From Cadophora sp. MPI-SDFR-AT-0126 (taxonomy: Eukaryota; Ascomycota; Leotiomycetes; Helotiales; Ploettnerulaceae), in assembly GCA_020747065.1 (NCBI GenBank), contig JAGMVK010000001.1, positions 1,922,001 through 1,986,000 of the forward strand: a stretch of DNA of 64,000 nucleotides, read 5' to 3'. A program made the position numbers and the translations under genes. The notes beneath the pieces were generated by a model, which had not been told where the DNA came from, did not search any database, and saw nothing but the letters and a program-made list of their open reading frames with translations. Below are positions 31,092 to 43,455 of the stretch, piece by piece; position 1 is the stretch's first letter; the number at the start of each line of letters is the position of its first letter.

Positions 31092-33354
31092 ATGCGTCTC
31101 GACTCCTCGCTGGAAGAGGGCCCATCTTCTCTTTCATATTCTCAAAGTCAAATGGACTGGCCAAGGAGACCCAGCTCATCGAGCATTCCCATGCGATTGG
31201 AGCCATCGTCAACTTCAATATTGCAGGGAAAAGTTCAGATGACAGAAGAGCAAAGCGCACTGATTACACCTCCTCCAGAGCTTCGACTTCGAAGTCCTAT
31301 CCCTGAACCTCAAAACAACGCGGATTGTGGTGAAGCAAGTCGTAGTGCATCTGAGGCCATCCGTCAAGCGAATCAATCGGCATCACAGTCAATACAGCAA
31401 GCAACCCAACAAGCTTCCCAGTCCATACAGCAAGCAAGCCGAGAAGCTTCGCAAGCTGCGCAGCAAGCGTCCCAGTCAGCCTCGCAGGCTATACAGCAGT
31501 TTTCGAATCAAGCCTCACAGTCAATCGCAGCAGCTTCCAGGAGTGTTTCGAGTGCGATATCATCTGCAGATCAAGCGATAGCAAGCGCAAAGTCTTCAGC
31601 AGATGCTGCTGTAGGAAGAGCCAATGGATCGATGATAACTGCGCAGGCCAGCGCTTCTTCCGCTCAGGTATGTTATGAGATTGCAGGGCAAGCGATGAGA
31701 AGTCGGAAAGAATGGTTTTGACGATTTGTGCGACGATAGGCAGAGGCTTCCCGAGCAGTTCTACAAGCTGGAGCTGCAGTTGCAGCCGCGACAGGTATGT
31801 TCTGTTTTCGCATTTTCGAATATGGATCATGGATGGTCGGATGCTGTGATGATCCGAAACTTTGTCCATTTCAAAACATCGAGACAAGTCACTGACCCGT
31901 GCATTAGGTTCTGCCGCCGCAGCAGGTTCATCATTCCTAGCCGCGGCCGCGAAAGCTACCCAGGGTGCTCAAGCATCTATATCAGGGATTAGTGTAAGTC
32001 ATTCCAAATCCAGTCCAACAAATACATCTGACCCCCTCAGGCTGCAGCAGCTTCGTTTACATCGCAAGCAGGCGAGCAAGTGAAACAATCACAAACGGCA
32101 GCAGTGACAGCCACACAAGCCGCACTTGCTATTGTCGGCAGTATCATTGCTTCCACTCTTATAACTATCCTCATCTATTTCCTCGTCATCCGCCATAAAA
32201 GGATTGCCAAACGGAAATCACATGGGACGAAAGCACCCAATAACGATTACTCCTCAGATCCCAAGTTCCCTATCTCCGATCAAGTCGGTACTACTATCGC
32301 TGCTTCTAATGCGTCTACGACATTCAACGAGACCAGAAATGGACCTCCAACAAACGCCTCGGCATCTTTTTCGTTATTTCCAAGGACAACTGATAAAGCC
32401 GCTGATGATGGAGCTGTCAAAACAACAACCGTAGCATGGAATCCATCTAAACCTCCAAAGGCGCCAACTTTAGCTCCGACACTAGGCTCTTGGCTCAAAG
32501 TTCAAGACACTGTCTCGCCATTTGGCTCCATCAAGTTGCCCGATGAGAAGTCTCCGTCCCCTCTTGGTGGCCAACTCAAGTCACCACTTCAAAGTATCCC
32601 AACAAGAAGGTCGCCACCAAGTCCAATAGAAACGCCAATGATGACCCCAGCCAATATCACTTCAAAGAGTCTAAGCCAAAAGACTCCCAGACCAAAGAGT
32701 CCCCGAGAATCCAACATCCCCACCGCAGTCTGGAGTCCCAAAGTCGCCAAACTTATCACCATCGGCAACAGCAAACGAATACCACCAGCGTCAAGAATAC
32801 CACGTAGTCCCCTGACCCCGAAGAAACCGGACATTCTTCCCCGTCATTCAATCGCAGACAAGAATTACCGAGAAAGCAAAGCCTCTGTCTGGACCGATGA
32901 TGTGCCATCACCTTCCCCGTTCGCATCACCGCCGCTTCGATCGCCACCTCCACAGCAGCAAGAACCCGGCAAAGTCATACCATCATCTGTAAGACAGTAC
33001 AACAACATGGAACTTCCGCCTCCCATGAACCCCGTCCGGAACACCGCGGAATGGTTCGCAGCACGGCAGGCAGAGCGGACATCGGTGCAATCCAACCAAC
33101 CAGATACAAATCCAAGAAACAACACCAGCAACGAAAACCGAAAAACATTTGGCTTACCTGGGAACCCAAGACAGGGATTGCCGTCGAGGCCAGGGCCGAG
33201 ACAGGTTCAGAGTATGGAGGGAGAAGTTGGATATGTGCAAGGTCTGAGTAGGTTCCTTAGTAACAATAGAGGAAGCCAGATCTCGAGGATGGGAAGTGAT
33301 AAGAGCTCAGGGAGGAGTACTATTGGGACTCCTGGGGTGGGAAAGGCGATGTGA
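31092..33354 (+). CDS. single-pass membrane protein with Ala/Ser/Gln helical repeat
   Basis: Four exons (31092-31667, 31740-31794, 31908-31993, 32041-33354) give 676 residues. Residues 80-240 are a near-continuous Ala/Ser/Gln helix built on ASQSIQQ-like units that repeat about every 7-11 residues. A transmembrane helix lies at about 267-290 (ALAIVGSIIASTLITILIYF) followed by RHKRIAKRKSHG, a basic stop-transfer that places the C-terminus in the cytosol. The tail (291-676) is Pro/Ser-rich with many Ser-Pro and Lys/Arg-Ser-Pro sites, suggesting phosphorylation. No signal peptide is visible, so the first ATG may be wrong or the repeat may be exported by the transmembrane helix itself. The plan recalls fungal surface sensors with a stalk, one helix and a long tail, but no sensor domain is recognised. 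Confidence 0.75.
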
Positions 33355-34079
33355 TGTGTTGCATGGAAAGTGTTTTAAGACATTTAAATGCGAAGAAGTG
33401 AGGATACAGAAGATGAGATCATACTTAATATTCATACATAGCGTTATACCAAGAATGAATTTTTTTTAAAATATCTACTGAGAATATCTTACCTTGTCAT
33501 CACGCCTAGGATGAGTTTAAAGGTTGTTTCTCTTGTCTAGGCATCTCAATCAGCAGTTGACTAGTAGCAGACTTGGTTCAGCTTACTTCATATGAGCCCC
33601 GATGGTTCCCAAAACGAAGATGCAACCTCTTCTCTCCCTACCTCTCCACCACAACCAAACTCATCACAACCCGCTTCTCACCCTCCAATCTACCCATTCC
33701 ATCCTTAAATCGCGCATCCGATGATTCCGATCCAAACCCACAAACCATGTGCTGATCAAGAAGACGATCCAACTTCCCCGTTTCGAACACAAGCGAGATC
33801 CTGATACAACGGCAGTAACTTTATCCGGTCCGACTTATCAGATGAGAGGAATTGCTTGTGATATGCTCGGCTTCCTGGGCTAATTTCTGGGCCGTTTGGA
33901 TAGAGTTGTTGCTATTGCCCTTGGCTTTCCCGAGAGAATTGCAGTGATCATACAACAGAGCACTAAGTGATATTCAATTTCAACAGGGGCGACCAGAGTT
34001 GGAGTCTACCTAATTGAAATGAAAATAAACGATATCTAACTTTGATGGCATAGTTACATTGAAGTTGACCTGTACACGC
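33355..34079. other. intergenic, no gene seen
   Basis: An AT-rich 3' region, then unremarkable sequence. Confidence 0.6.
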
Positions 34080-34271
34080 TCAATCTACGAAGAAACCTAG
34101 ATGATTGTCGTTGAAGCAGCTGTAAAAATCCTTAGCTGTGTAATCTTCGGGTACCCCCACGGATGAATCGGCGATGTTGGCGATGGGCCGTGGACGCTCG
34201 CAGGCGAATGGACCCCAAGTCATCGCCGTGAAAAAGAGGGCAAAGGAGATAGACATGGTAAACTTCCTCAT
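34080..34271 (-). CDS. possible small secreted protein, 63 residues
   Basis: The frame from ATG 34271 encodes a hydrophobic start like a signal peptide (MRKFTMSISFALFFTAMTWG) and a short mature part with two Cys. No family is recognised and leader support is weak. A chance frame is possible. Confidence 0.25.
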   Translation of the reverse strand: MRKFTMSISFALFFTAMTWGPFACERPRPIANIADSSVGVPEDYTAKDFYSCFNDNHLGFFVD

Positions 34272-34819
34272 CAGATAAGGAGCAAACTCGCAAGTCAAAG
34301 TTCAAGCGCAGGATTGGAAAGTGATGCAGAGCTTCTCGAGCGAGAACCAATGCTGAACCTCCCACTGCCGCTGTCAATCTGAGTGCGCTACCAGCGGTCC
34401 GTCCCTAAACTGCTTGCTAACCAGTCTTGGGACTCTTGTACAACCCCCCTTCGCTTCAACCTTCACCGTCTCCAAATCCCCGAACCTTGAATAAATAGTC
34501 AGCCCACATTTCTCAGAGATTGACCAGATACGGCCTCGCAATGGTCATCGCGTCCACTCTTTTGGAAAGAATAGACCAATACCGAGGTCTGCAAGGCTGC
34601 GGGCCAGCATCCGACGCAGAGACCCCAGCGCCTGCATTTCTTGACCCTGGTGCAACAGATTGCAACCTGCACACCTGCAAGTATTTTGAACAATGGCTTT
34701 CTCGTGTCCTTCGAGTTTGGTTGCTTTCCCCTCTTTCTTGGGACGACATCTCGGTCCAGCTCTGTGAACTTTCTGCTCTGTTGTGAATTGCTCCTCCGCC
34801 CAGACAAGGAGCTCTCAAG
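34272..34819. other. intergenic, P450 promoter region
   Basis: Overlapping frames on both strands at 34.5-34.8 kb lie just upstream of the P450 start and show no domain. Confidence 0.55.
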
Positions 34820-36588
34820 ATGGGGCTACTTCTTTTGATTCCTGTAGCATTGCTATTCTATAATATCTATGGCATTTATTACCGTCTTTATTTAAGTCCA
34901 ATTGCTCACATTCCAGGACCAAAACTTGCTGCAATAACCAGATTGTACCTCTCCTCCCCCCGCTCCTCTACCCCAATTTTTTAACACCACATCAGATACG
35001 AGGCCTATTATGATCTCATTCTTGGTGGTAAATATACATTCAAAATCATCGAACTTCATAAACAATACGGGCCCATCATTCGCATCTCGCCATGGGAACT
35101 CCACATCTCCGACCCTGACTTCTACGACACAGTGTACGCTTCCTCCGCCTCTGGGCAACGAAGAGACAAGTATGACTGGTTCACCAAGAGCTTCGGAATG
35201 GATAGTAGCACGTTTGCGACGCCTGAACATGATCTGCATAAGTTGAGAAAGGCGGCTCTGGCGCCGTATTTTAGCATGCAGAGTGTGAGGAGGCTGCAGC
35301 CGGTCATTCAGGAGAAGGTTGATCTGTTGTTGGGGAGGCTGAAGGGGTTTAGGGATAAGGATGAGGTTTTGATGGCGAGTTGGGCATTTGCTGCTTATAC
35401 GAATGGTGAGTGTCTGTAGGTTCTTGAAGAGGCTCTGGAGCTATTACTGAAGGAACTAGACATCGTGATGCAGTATTGTTTTGGGAGATGCGATAATCGC
35501 CTCGGTAAAGACACTTCCAAATTTTTGACCACTGAAAATGCTGACGGGTAGCCTGCTTGAAGAAGCAGAAGATTTTGACCCTTCGTACCGTGATGCATCG
35601 TTCTTTGGGTCTACGGCCGGTAGTTTTATGAAGCATGCCCCTTGGGTAAACAACCTCATGCAGGCTCTTCCAATGTGGGCAGCTGCCTCACTTCATCCAG
35701 CGATGGCCTCATTCATGGCCCAGAAAAGAGTAGTTATTCAAGTTCGCCAAAGAGATATCATGTACTAAGCCTTGACAGGACAACCTCGCACAAATAAAAG
35801 ACATTCAAGACAACGCCGTCACCCTAGAGGACTCCGAAATCCCCACCATCTTCCACTCCATCCTCTCCTCGAAACTCCCACCCCAGGAAAAGACCGTCGC
35901 CCGCCTCTCAGACGACGCCCAAGTCCTCACCATGGCCGGCACTCTGACAACAGCCTGGGTCCTCGAAGTAGTCATGTACTGGCTCATCCGCCAGCCCGCC
36001 ACCCTCTCCAAACTGAAAGCCGAATTAACAACAGCAATTCCAAATCTAGACATGATAGGCACCCTCCCACTACCAGTCCTCGAACAACTCCCATACCTCA
36101 CAGCAGTGATCAAAGAAGGCCTCCGACTCACCTACGGCGTCAGCTGTCGCCTCGCACGCATCGACCCCGACAACGCCATGCTCTTCACCGACTCGGCAAC
36201 AGGAAAGACATGGACCATCCCGCCAGGAACACCCGTCGGACTCACGAGCGTGCAAATCCACCACAACGAGCAGATCTTCCCCGACTCCAAGAAGTTCTCT
36301 CCGGAGCGCTGGCTGGACGGCAAGAATAGAGTCTTAGATAAGTATATGGTGAGTTTCACTGGAGGGAGCAGACAGTGTTTGGGGATCAATCTGGCGCATG
36401 CGGAGATGTATCTGGGGTTGGCGGCGATTTGGAGGATGTGGGGGAGTAGGGAGTGTAGAGGAAAGGATGATGTTGGTGTTTTTGAGCTGTATGAGACGGG
36501 ATTGAGGGACGTCGAGATTGAGAGTGATGCTTTCTTGCCGATTCAGCAACCGGGGACGAAGGGGATTAGGGTGAAGGCTTTCACGTAG
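34820..36588 (+). CDS. cytochrome P450 monooxygenase
   Basis: Five exons (34820-34944, 34996-35405, 35460-35504, 35563-35729, 35779-36588) encode 518 residues. An N-terminal membrane anchor (1-25) is followed by the proline hinge HIPGPK. The haem-binding loop is FTGGSRQCLG (442-451) with Cys449 as the iron ligand. ExxR is KEGLR (E362, R365) and PERW is at 424-427. The third intron acceptor was set at GAAG 35562, because it restores the family text RLEAEDFDPS. The I-helix reads AGTLTT (302-307), with Leu where most P450s have an acidic residue for proton delivery. It is probably ER-bound and oxidises a small hydrophobic substrate; the substrate is unknown. No cluster partners are adjacent. Confidence 0.95.
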
Positions 36589-36842
36589 CTGTGCGGAAGT
36601 TGGTATCATTTGTATGTTGGTACATTGCCACCGCAAATGGCTGGATATATAATCCTATTGCTTACGAGTATGCACTCGCTTGGTGTATTCTTCCCATTGC
36701 CCATCCTGTCCATGTCTAACCCTCTATTCCCAATGCCAATCCTAAACGCCAGCCGTGTAGCTCCCATATCTAATATCCCTCCCCAATCCCGTCCGATGCA
36801 GCCATCCCAACCCATTGCAAACATTCGAATCGTCATTCATCC

Positions 36843-37355
36843 TCAACCCAACCACCCCTTCATCGCCATCTCCTTCTCCAACTCCTCTCCCTCCCCATCG
36901 CTGCTGCCACAGTCTCCAACCTCCTTAGTCCACCACGCACACTCCCCCATCCTCGCCGACCTCTCCCCCGCACTGCTACTAGGTCTCCTCCTCTCTTCTC
37001 TCTCCCGCCCCTCTCCATGACATTCCTCCTCCCCAATAGGCAAAGGCGGCAACGGCTTCTCCAGCACAAATCTCACTCTTCTCTCTCGCTCCCCTTCACT
37101 GTCCCTCCACGCACTTTCTAACGATGTTGGCAGAGGCGGTAATGGTTTCTCGCCGATGGAATTGTAGAATATGTATGCGTATGGAGGCGGAGATTCACTG
37201 TCGTATTTGTAGGATGAGGAAGAGGTTGTACTGGATGTGGAGGTATTTGATATGTGTCTGCTGTGCGTATGGGTGTGTGGATTTGCACGGAGAGGATGGG
37301 AGTGGGAGTGGTAGCGTTGCTCGTAGGCGGCCTTTTCGTCGTAAATTGTGAACAT
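36843..37355 (-). CDS. proline-rich hypothetical protein with twin EKPLPPLP motif
   Basis: A 170-residue intronless frame with good start context (acaagATGTTC). A His/Ser-rich N-terminus leads to YDSESPPPYAYIFY, then two copies of EKPLPPLP about 32 residues apart. These are polyproline type II motifs of the kind bound by SH3 or WW domains. The C-terminus is Glu/Arg-rich and low in complexity. No signal peptide. I do not recognise the family; the twin motif and start context make a real gene likely. Confidence 0.5.
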   Translation of the reverse strand: MFTIYDEKAAYEQRYHSHSHPLRANPHTHTHSRHISNTSTSSTTSSSSYKYDSESPPPYAYIFYNSIGEKPLPPLPTSLESAWRDSEGERERRVRFVLEKPLPPLPIGEEECHGEGREREERRRPSSSAGERSARMGECAWWTKEVGDCGSSDGEGEELEKEMAMKGWLG

Positions 37356-38370
37356 CTTGTTTCTTGGTAGATGGAAAGACAGATGATCAATATATCGTCA
37401 ATGGAGTAAATTCCTCGATGCGTGCCGTGAGTGAGGTAGACTTGTATGCCTTCAGACAAACCGACTTCAGCAATCGTCCATCAGGTCCTCTGTCCCTATA
37501 TATCCATCCCCTCTCCTCCCCATCCCCCTCCCCAAGGCAGAATCTCCCACAAATAACATCATCCCAAGAATAGATGCAGGCGTCGATCCGATCGAAACCG
37601 GCTGTTCTGTGGTACAGTAAAGGATACCTGTTCGTAGGATCTGTTGCTCATGCTGCGCATCAGCGCATCAGCCCAATGAAATTGGTGCGAGGCGAGGTTT
37701 CCAACGCTTGCGCTTGGCACTACTCAGCCTTGCAGAGCAGACGCACCAACCAACCACTGCCCTCACAGCCTGAAGTTACCCCTGGAGGCTGGACAAGCGA
37801 GGCAGTATTTCGGATGATTGGTGTGTCCCTGGCCCCCTTTTGACGTGAGATTGGGCTGAACTTATTTAGGTTTGGGGGTGATTAGTCGTGCTATTTCTGG
37901 GATTGGGTTGTTTCATCTGATGTTCTTCGGGGTCTTGTTAGGTTGTTGTTTCTGATTGCTTTGTTCGGACTTTGGAAGATGATTACTATCGTAGTTGCAC
38001 TGGGGTATTTGGTTGGTCTAGAATGTGGATTTGATGTGTTTGTCTGAACGCTGGAACGAGTGCCTGGCTAGCGGGAGCGAGGTCGAGATGCTCAAGCTTA
38101 GCCGAGAACAGTAAATAACGGATTCGAAGCGTCATGGTGTCCAACTGTCAACGACAGAATGGTAGACAGAACTTTTGTCCTTATCGCTTTTCTTCCCCTC
38201 TTGCTCTCCTGATTTGCTACGCCCAATTCTCTCAATCCGATAATCCGACTTTTATCAGCCATGGAAACCATCTGCTCTTTTGCAATCAGCATCAAGGCCT
38301 CCTCGGTCCTCAATTCAGCTGCCCAAAAACTACACAAAGGAACGCAGGTCTTCAAGTCTCACCCCTAACT
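37356..38370. other. intergenic, no supported gene
   Basis: Short frames only. The frame before 38371 is open back to 38134 but looks non-coding. Confidence 0.5.
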
Positions 38371-38941
38371 ATGCCCTTGGACCGCCTGCCATTTCTCGAC
38401 CTCCATGTTCAAGTCCGCATACCAATGTACGCATACCTTGTCTCTAACCTCGATGACTACCTATGGTCTAAAAGATCTCAAGCATGTCGCAATCACGCCA
38501 TGTATCGCGAATTCGGCGATGTTAATCGCACGTGGTATACCTCTTGGTGTCTCCAGGTAACGCAGGCGGGACAGTACCTTATTTTGCGATATCATGAATG
38601 CCTTCCATCGTGAAGTTTGCAAGCCGTGTGTGTCCGATCTTGGAGATAAGGAGGATAGGCAAGACGATCTCGATTCGCGGAGCACCTTGGCATACACATG
38701 TTTCGTTTCGAAGCCGCTCAATTTGAATCTCTTTGGATCCGAGGTGGGGGCTTTTGTGGCGGGTTTGTTGGAGAGATATGGGTTCCGTGGGGCCTATGTA
38801 GATGCGTTGAAATCGGGGTTGGTGCTGAATAGAAGGTTATGGGAGATATGGCAGAAAGAGTATGAGGGTACGAGGGAGTTGAACTTCGAGTTGGAGTTAG
38901 ATCAATATAGGTACAGAACTTCTGGTCCGGTGAGGGGATGA
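38371..38941 (+). CDS. hypothetical protein, 167 residues, tentative splice
   Basis: Proposed exons 38371-38556 and 38624-38941 are joined in phase 0 by a 67-nt intron (GTAACG to GCAAG). Exon 1 encodes MPLDRLPFLDLHVQVRIPMY and a Trp/Tyr-rich helix. Exon 2 has FVAGLLERYGFRGAYVDAL and a charged end. The two frames look coding and are otherwise offset by one base, so the alternatives are a 40-nt intron or a frameshift. No known domain is seen. Confidence 0.4.
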
Positions 38942-41900
38942 AATGTCATCCACAGACACTGTAACAATGCTGTACCAAAAACAATAGATAATGTGATCTG
39001 TGGAAATGCAATATCTGAATGCCGTATGGAGGTGGCTTTGCCGTCATTCCGGCGGTTCAACGAGCACAGTACAGTCTCACAAGCATTTAACCTCTTAATA
39101 TCGCTTCACCCCATTCGCCCCATCTTTGGGTCTCGGATAGACTATGGTCTAGGCTAAACCATTGGCATAGCCGTGTGCAGTAAGAAGAATACCCGCACTC
39201 CACGTCCGTGTCATCATCAGCAGTGCATTCCCATCAAGTCTAAACACTACCGGCATACAGTACGCGGCTGGACCAGAGTCCCGGGGGAGCGAAAACGTGG
39301 CTCCAGCAGAAAGCGTGGTAAAGTGATGACAGCTCTACTGTAAATGCGAAGTCTCATCCCATCTTTGACTACTGGTCTTTCCCATTGGTCCTGCCGAGGA
39401 GCGAGCAACTTACAGAAGCTCAATGGATATGTAAAGAATGAGAAACGTCTAGTACATAAGGGGTAAGGCTACCAAGCACAAATCCACAAGGATGGAATCC
39501 GGGGAAGGTAATTACTCGACTAGCTTAGCTGGGAGTAGGAGCAGGAGGTAGAGGGGAAAGGATGTTCGAAGCTTGTGCAAAATATCATCCCATTCTTGCC
39601 TTCCATTGCCTTGCCTTGCCCTTGAAGCAAGCTACAGACACCGTAGCGAGACGGGAACGGAACAGCAAGAGGGCCAAAGCCAAGTCTAGCAACGCAAAAA
39701 CAAAACTCAGACCAACAGGAAAGCATCCCGGAGAAAGGAAGCCCTTAAGATGAGTGAATATTCGTGGACTCATAGATGGGATGAGACGAGAAGATGAGGT
39801 GAGGTGAGGTCTGGGCTGACATGTACTGTAAGGTTCGTACCTAAGTCACACCATCCCATTCTTGAGGAGGGTGATCGAGCCCTTTCTTCTGTTTTCCAGG
39901 CTTTGCTTTTAGTACTTAAGAGTACTGGACCCCCCATATTCTCACCAACACCGAGAGGTCACAACACTTGTCAACATGCCAAACTGGATGCCGGACGACA
40001 ATTGAACGGGACTCGAGAACTCAAGATAGGAGGTTGAAGTCACACTTCCTCCCATCCACGTGATGACGATTTCAGGAACAAGAACGGAAATTCCGCCCTG
40101 CCTTCCTCTGGCATCTGAGAGCTCCGCCATCGCAGCTGAGCTCTGAGCTCCTCCCAACGATTTCCTATCTCTCCCTCGAGATGACAAATGGGCGAACGAT
40201 TGCACGAACGAAACGGCTGTACGTACGTGTCCGTCAATCAGTCATGTAACGTCCCACGACACCAACAAACGGAACGGCCATCACATCACATCACATCGCG
40301 TCGCAGCAGCACACATCAAGCTTTCTGCCTTTCTAGAGAAAGAGGGGAACCCGTCCCTTACAATATCATTGCACAGGCACGACTCGCCAAACTCGCAAAA
40401 AGCGGTCTCGCGTTCTCCTACTTGAATAGTGCGTCGAACCCCGAACGACCCAGCGGCTGGCGACCGATATGTAGGGCAGGGGACGGAAGATGTCCGAACG
40501 GACAATGGCCGACTATTGGGGCAGGGGGAAGGCTTTCGTGTTTGGGGATGATGAACGTAGAGGGAAAGCCTCCCCGACGAGGATTGGAGATACTCCCCGA
40601 GGCCCAAATCGATTATCGATCTCCATTATTTTCCCCACAACGCGAACGCCGCCGAGATATCTCCTTCTGACTCGCTTCGGTATTTTTTGTCTGGTCTGCA
40701 GAAAGCCAAAGCATTCAAGGAAGATATCAATCATTATCTTTCCTTCAACAACAAACCGACAACTCGAACTCGGCCGGCCAAGCCAATTCTCCCCTGGTAT
40801 TTCTCCGCATCAGTCGGTAAGTCGCGGCCTAGGCCAAACACATACTCCATGCGGTAGGTTTGGCGAGCTCCTTTTTTCTGTTTGTTCTCGTCCTTCGCCA
40901 TGTCATCATGCACGCCCTTCCTTAGAGAGAAAACGGTCAAAGACTCGATCAAAAGATGCAGGCAGGCTTGGAATGCAAGCCAATTAATAATATTTCCGCC
41001 AGGTCCTTCTTGGCTTTCGACGCCCATCCCGCTTTCCAGAAGGATTTAAGATTTCTTTATTTCCGTGCTTTCTTGACAGTTTAGACTTTTGGATGATCTA
41101 CATGGCTGGCTTCCCTTTTCTGGAAGTGTTGGTTCTGGAATGCCGAGATGGCTGGCTGCCCGCCCTGTACAGGACCGGGTAACTAAGTCTGTATGGTTGT
41201 TTTACTTGTGGATGGCTTCGGGTAACGGGTCATTGATGTATCGAGCCGCCACCAAGCTCTGCATCGTTGCGAATTACTGTTTTGTTGCAACCATAGCAGC
41301 AATTGTGACTCGAGAATAATTGAGGGGGGGAACACAAACAGCGATGCTGTGTATTCAATGATGCTACTGCGATGGTGGGCATGCTCATGGTCATGCAACA
41401 GAGCGAAAATCGGCTAGATAGCCTAGAGCTTCAATCAACTATTTTGACCTGCTTGACATAACTACTTCAGCGTTTACACCATACCCACGACCTTCTAACT
41501 TCGTGATGAATTATTAGACAAGGTGAGGAACGGTAATCTAATCCCGTAAGTGAGTGATAGCTGAGTAGCTGACTCAGTGGAGCGGAAGTCGAACTCCCGC
41601 AATGATGATGATAATGCCGGCCATGCAACTCGCACGATCTCGGCCGAGTTTCAGTTCGTCACTTCGCGATGTCAAGATAGTCAAGTTCGGATGATGGCCA
41701 TGGCGATACAAGCCTCGCAACTTGCTCATATCTTAGTTGCATGCATGTATGCCTGCTTGCAGGTTCATGCTAGGAGGTAAGGTAGTTAATTCGGTTCGAT
41801 ATGCAGCTCCAAAGCAAGATAGGATGAAGAAAGTGTGGAACGTAAGCATAATTTGGAGACCGACGATTCATTCAGAATGGTAGTAGTGAGTGAGCCGGAG

Positions 41901-43455
41901 GAGACACACATGGCAGCAGCAGGCAAATGAAAGGAAATGCCGGCCGGCTCTCGGCCATCCCTATCAGTTGTAATGGCGGGTCGGAGTGACTGTCGGAGTA
42001 AACTCAACTCGATGCCTATCAGTGCCACTTACTCGCCTTTGGACACCGCTCATTGGACCCTCCAGCCTCCAAAGCAGACGCACATTCGCCTAAGAGAGTC
42101 CTCCCGTAGGCGAATGTGCAGAACGCCGACGGCCTTCTCTCCGATAGCAGGAGCAGGGTAAGGAAGGTAAGTCGGCAGGTGAAGAAGTGTATTATTAATA
42201 TCATGTTGAACAAAAGACGGTAGCGCTGCACCCTGCAGAAGATGTGCATTGTTGCTGTGCTGTGCTGTGATGCGAACAACTGGAGTGTGCATGGCCATGC
42301 TAATCTAGAGGCCTTCTAGAGACAGACCAGAGCCCAGTTAGTGCACTGTCCAGCCTGTAAGGTGCTGTGCCGGACCCGAGATTTAGGCCGCGATAAGCAG
42401 TCGTAGCCGTCGTGGGAGCGGGATTGCATTTCTGGAAGATTGATTGCACGATAAGGGAGATACAATGGCGCTCGCCGTTACTTCGGGCAGGGGACTTTAG
42501 TGCTTCGTGTTAGGGGTGTTAGGGAGGGGTATTCATGCTGACCAGTCAGTGAGGGGGCTTGCCAGGAGTGCCACAGAGTCAGGTTCCTTTGTGGTGGGCA
42601 CTTGGTGGCGTCGGTTTAGTGTTGTGTGGTGGGGGATGGAGGGGTAAAATGCCTGGCTTGGGTCGGCTGTTGGTCGTTGCAGGGTACGTGAAATATGGCT
42701 CTTTGTGGGGGCACATCCCAAATGTGTCCTGGCCATCCTCGCTCGCTATCCCACGAGGCGGCCACGGCGAACTGGCCTATGGACGGACCCTGAATGCCTT
42801 CCCTCCCTGCCCGGCGGGGAAGGAATTGGCCATGGGATGATGGATCAAGCTTGTTGCTGTTGAGCTTGCTGCCCAATCATGGTCTGTCTGTTGTTGACCA
42901 CTGTGTGTAGGTATGCCGAGTTAGGAAGTTCAGAAAAGATATCGAGAACGGTTGAGTTAGACTTGCCAGGTGAGGTAGGGTAAGTCCTAGATAGATAGAT
43001 ATGGTGGTAGGTAGGTAGGTAGTCAGTTAGCTGTGATTGTGAATATGACTACTACCCGTAACGGAGTTGAACGCCGTGAGCGTCTTCATTATTCAACGGC
43101 CGGCCTGCAATGCACTCCCTCCCTCCCATGACGCCTCATGACAGGTGCCCGGGCCAGAGAACGGGTCTTGTCAAGGATGTGCACGCCCGATCATCGGTGG
43201 CTGGCAGGCAAGCTCCAAGCTAGATGGAAATTGTTCCGCATTGTTGAAGTAACTTAGGTCAATTAGTTGAGTGACTCGCTTTCGTAGATATACTTGTGCC
43301 CCTCCAACTTTTCTGACAACCCCTCTTTCCCCCATTCCTAATCTTCAATTCAAACAGACAGAAAGAAAGCCAGATCGACATACACTGACAGAAATTCCAA
43401 TCGTCTCTCAATCACTTCTCTCACTCTCGGCACATCTCTCTAAGCTCAATTCACA
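38942..43455. other. 4.5 kb gene-free region upstream of the C2H2 gene
   Basis: No coding pattern on either strand. Simple repeats lie at 40281-40300 (ATCAC units) and 43007-43020 (GGTA units), and a perfect inverted repeat is listed separately at 42080. It may be a long promoter or hold a non-coding transcript; the sequence alone cannot decide. Confidence 0.55.
42080..42119. repeat. perfect 13-bp inverted repeat with 14-nt loop
   Basis: Arms 42080-42092 (GCACATTCGCCTA) and 42107-42119 are exact reverse complements around AGAGAGTCCTCCCG. It could fold as a DNA or RNA hairpin or bind a dimeric factor. It lies about 1.35 kb upstream of the C2H2 gene. Confidence 0.8.

Noticed and set aside
34820..36588. 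P450 as part of a biosynthetic cluster
   Set aside because: No polyketide synthase, peptide synthetase, terpene cyclase or transporter gene was found in the window.
40188..41027. Several frames of 97-165 codons on both strands
   Set aside because: Basic, low-complexity text without domains; the overlap on both strands suggests chance frames in GC-rich DNA.
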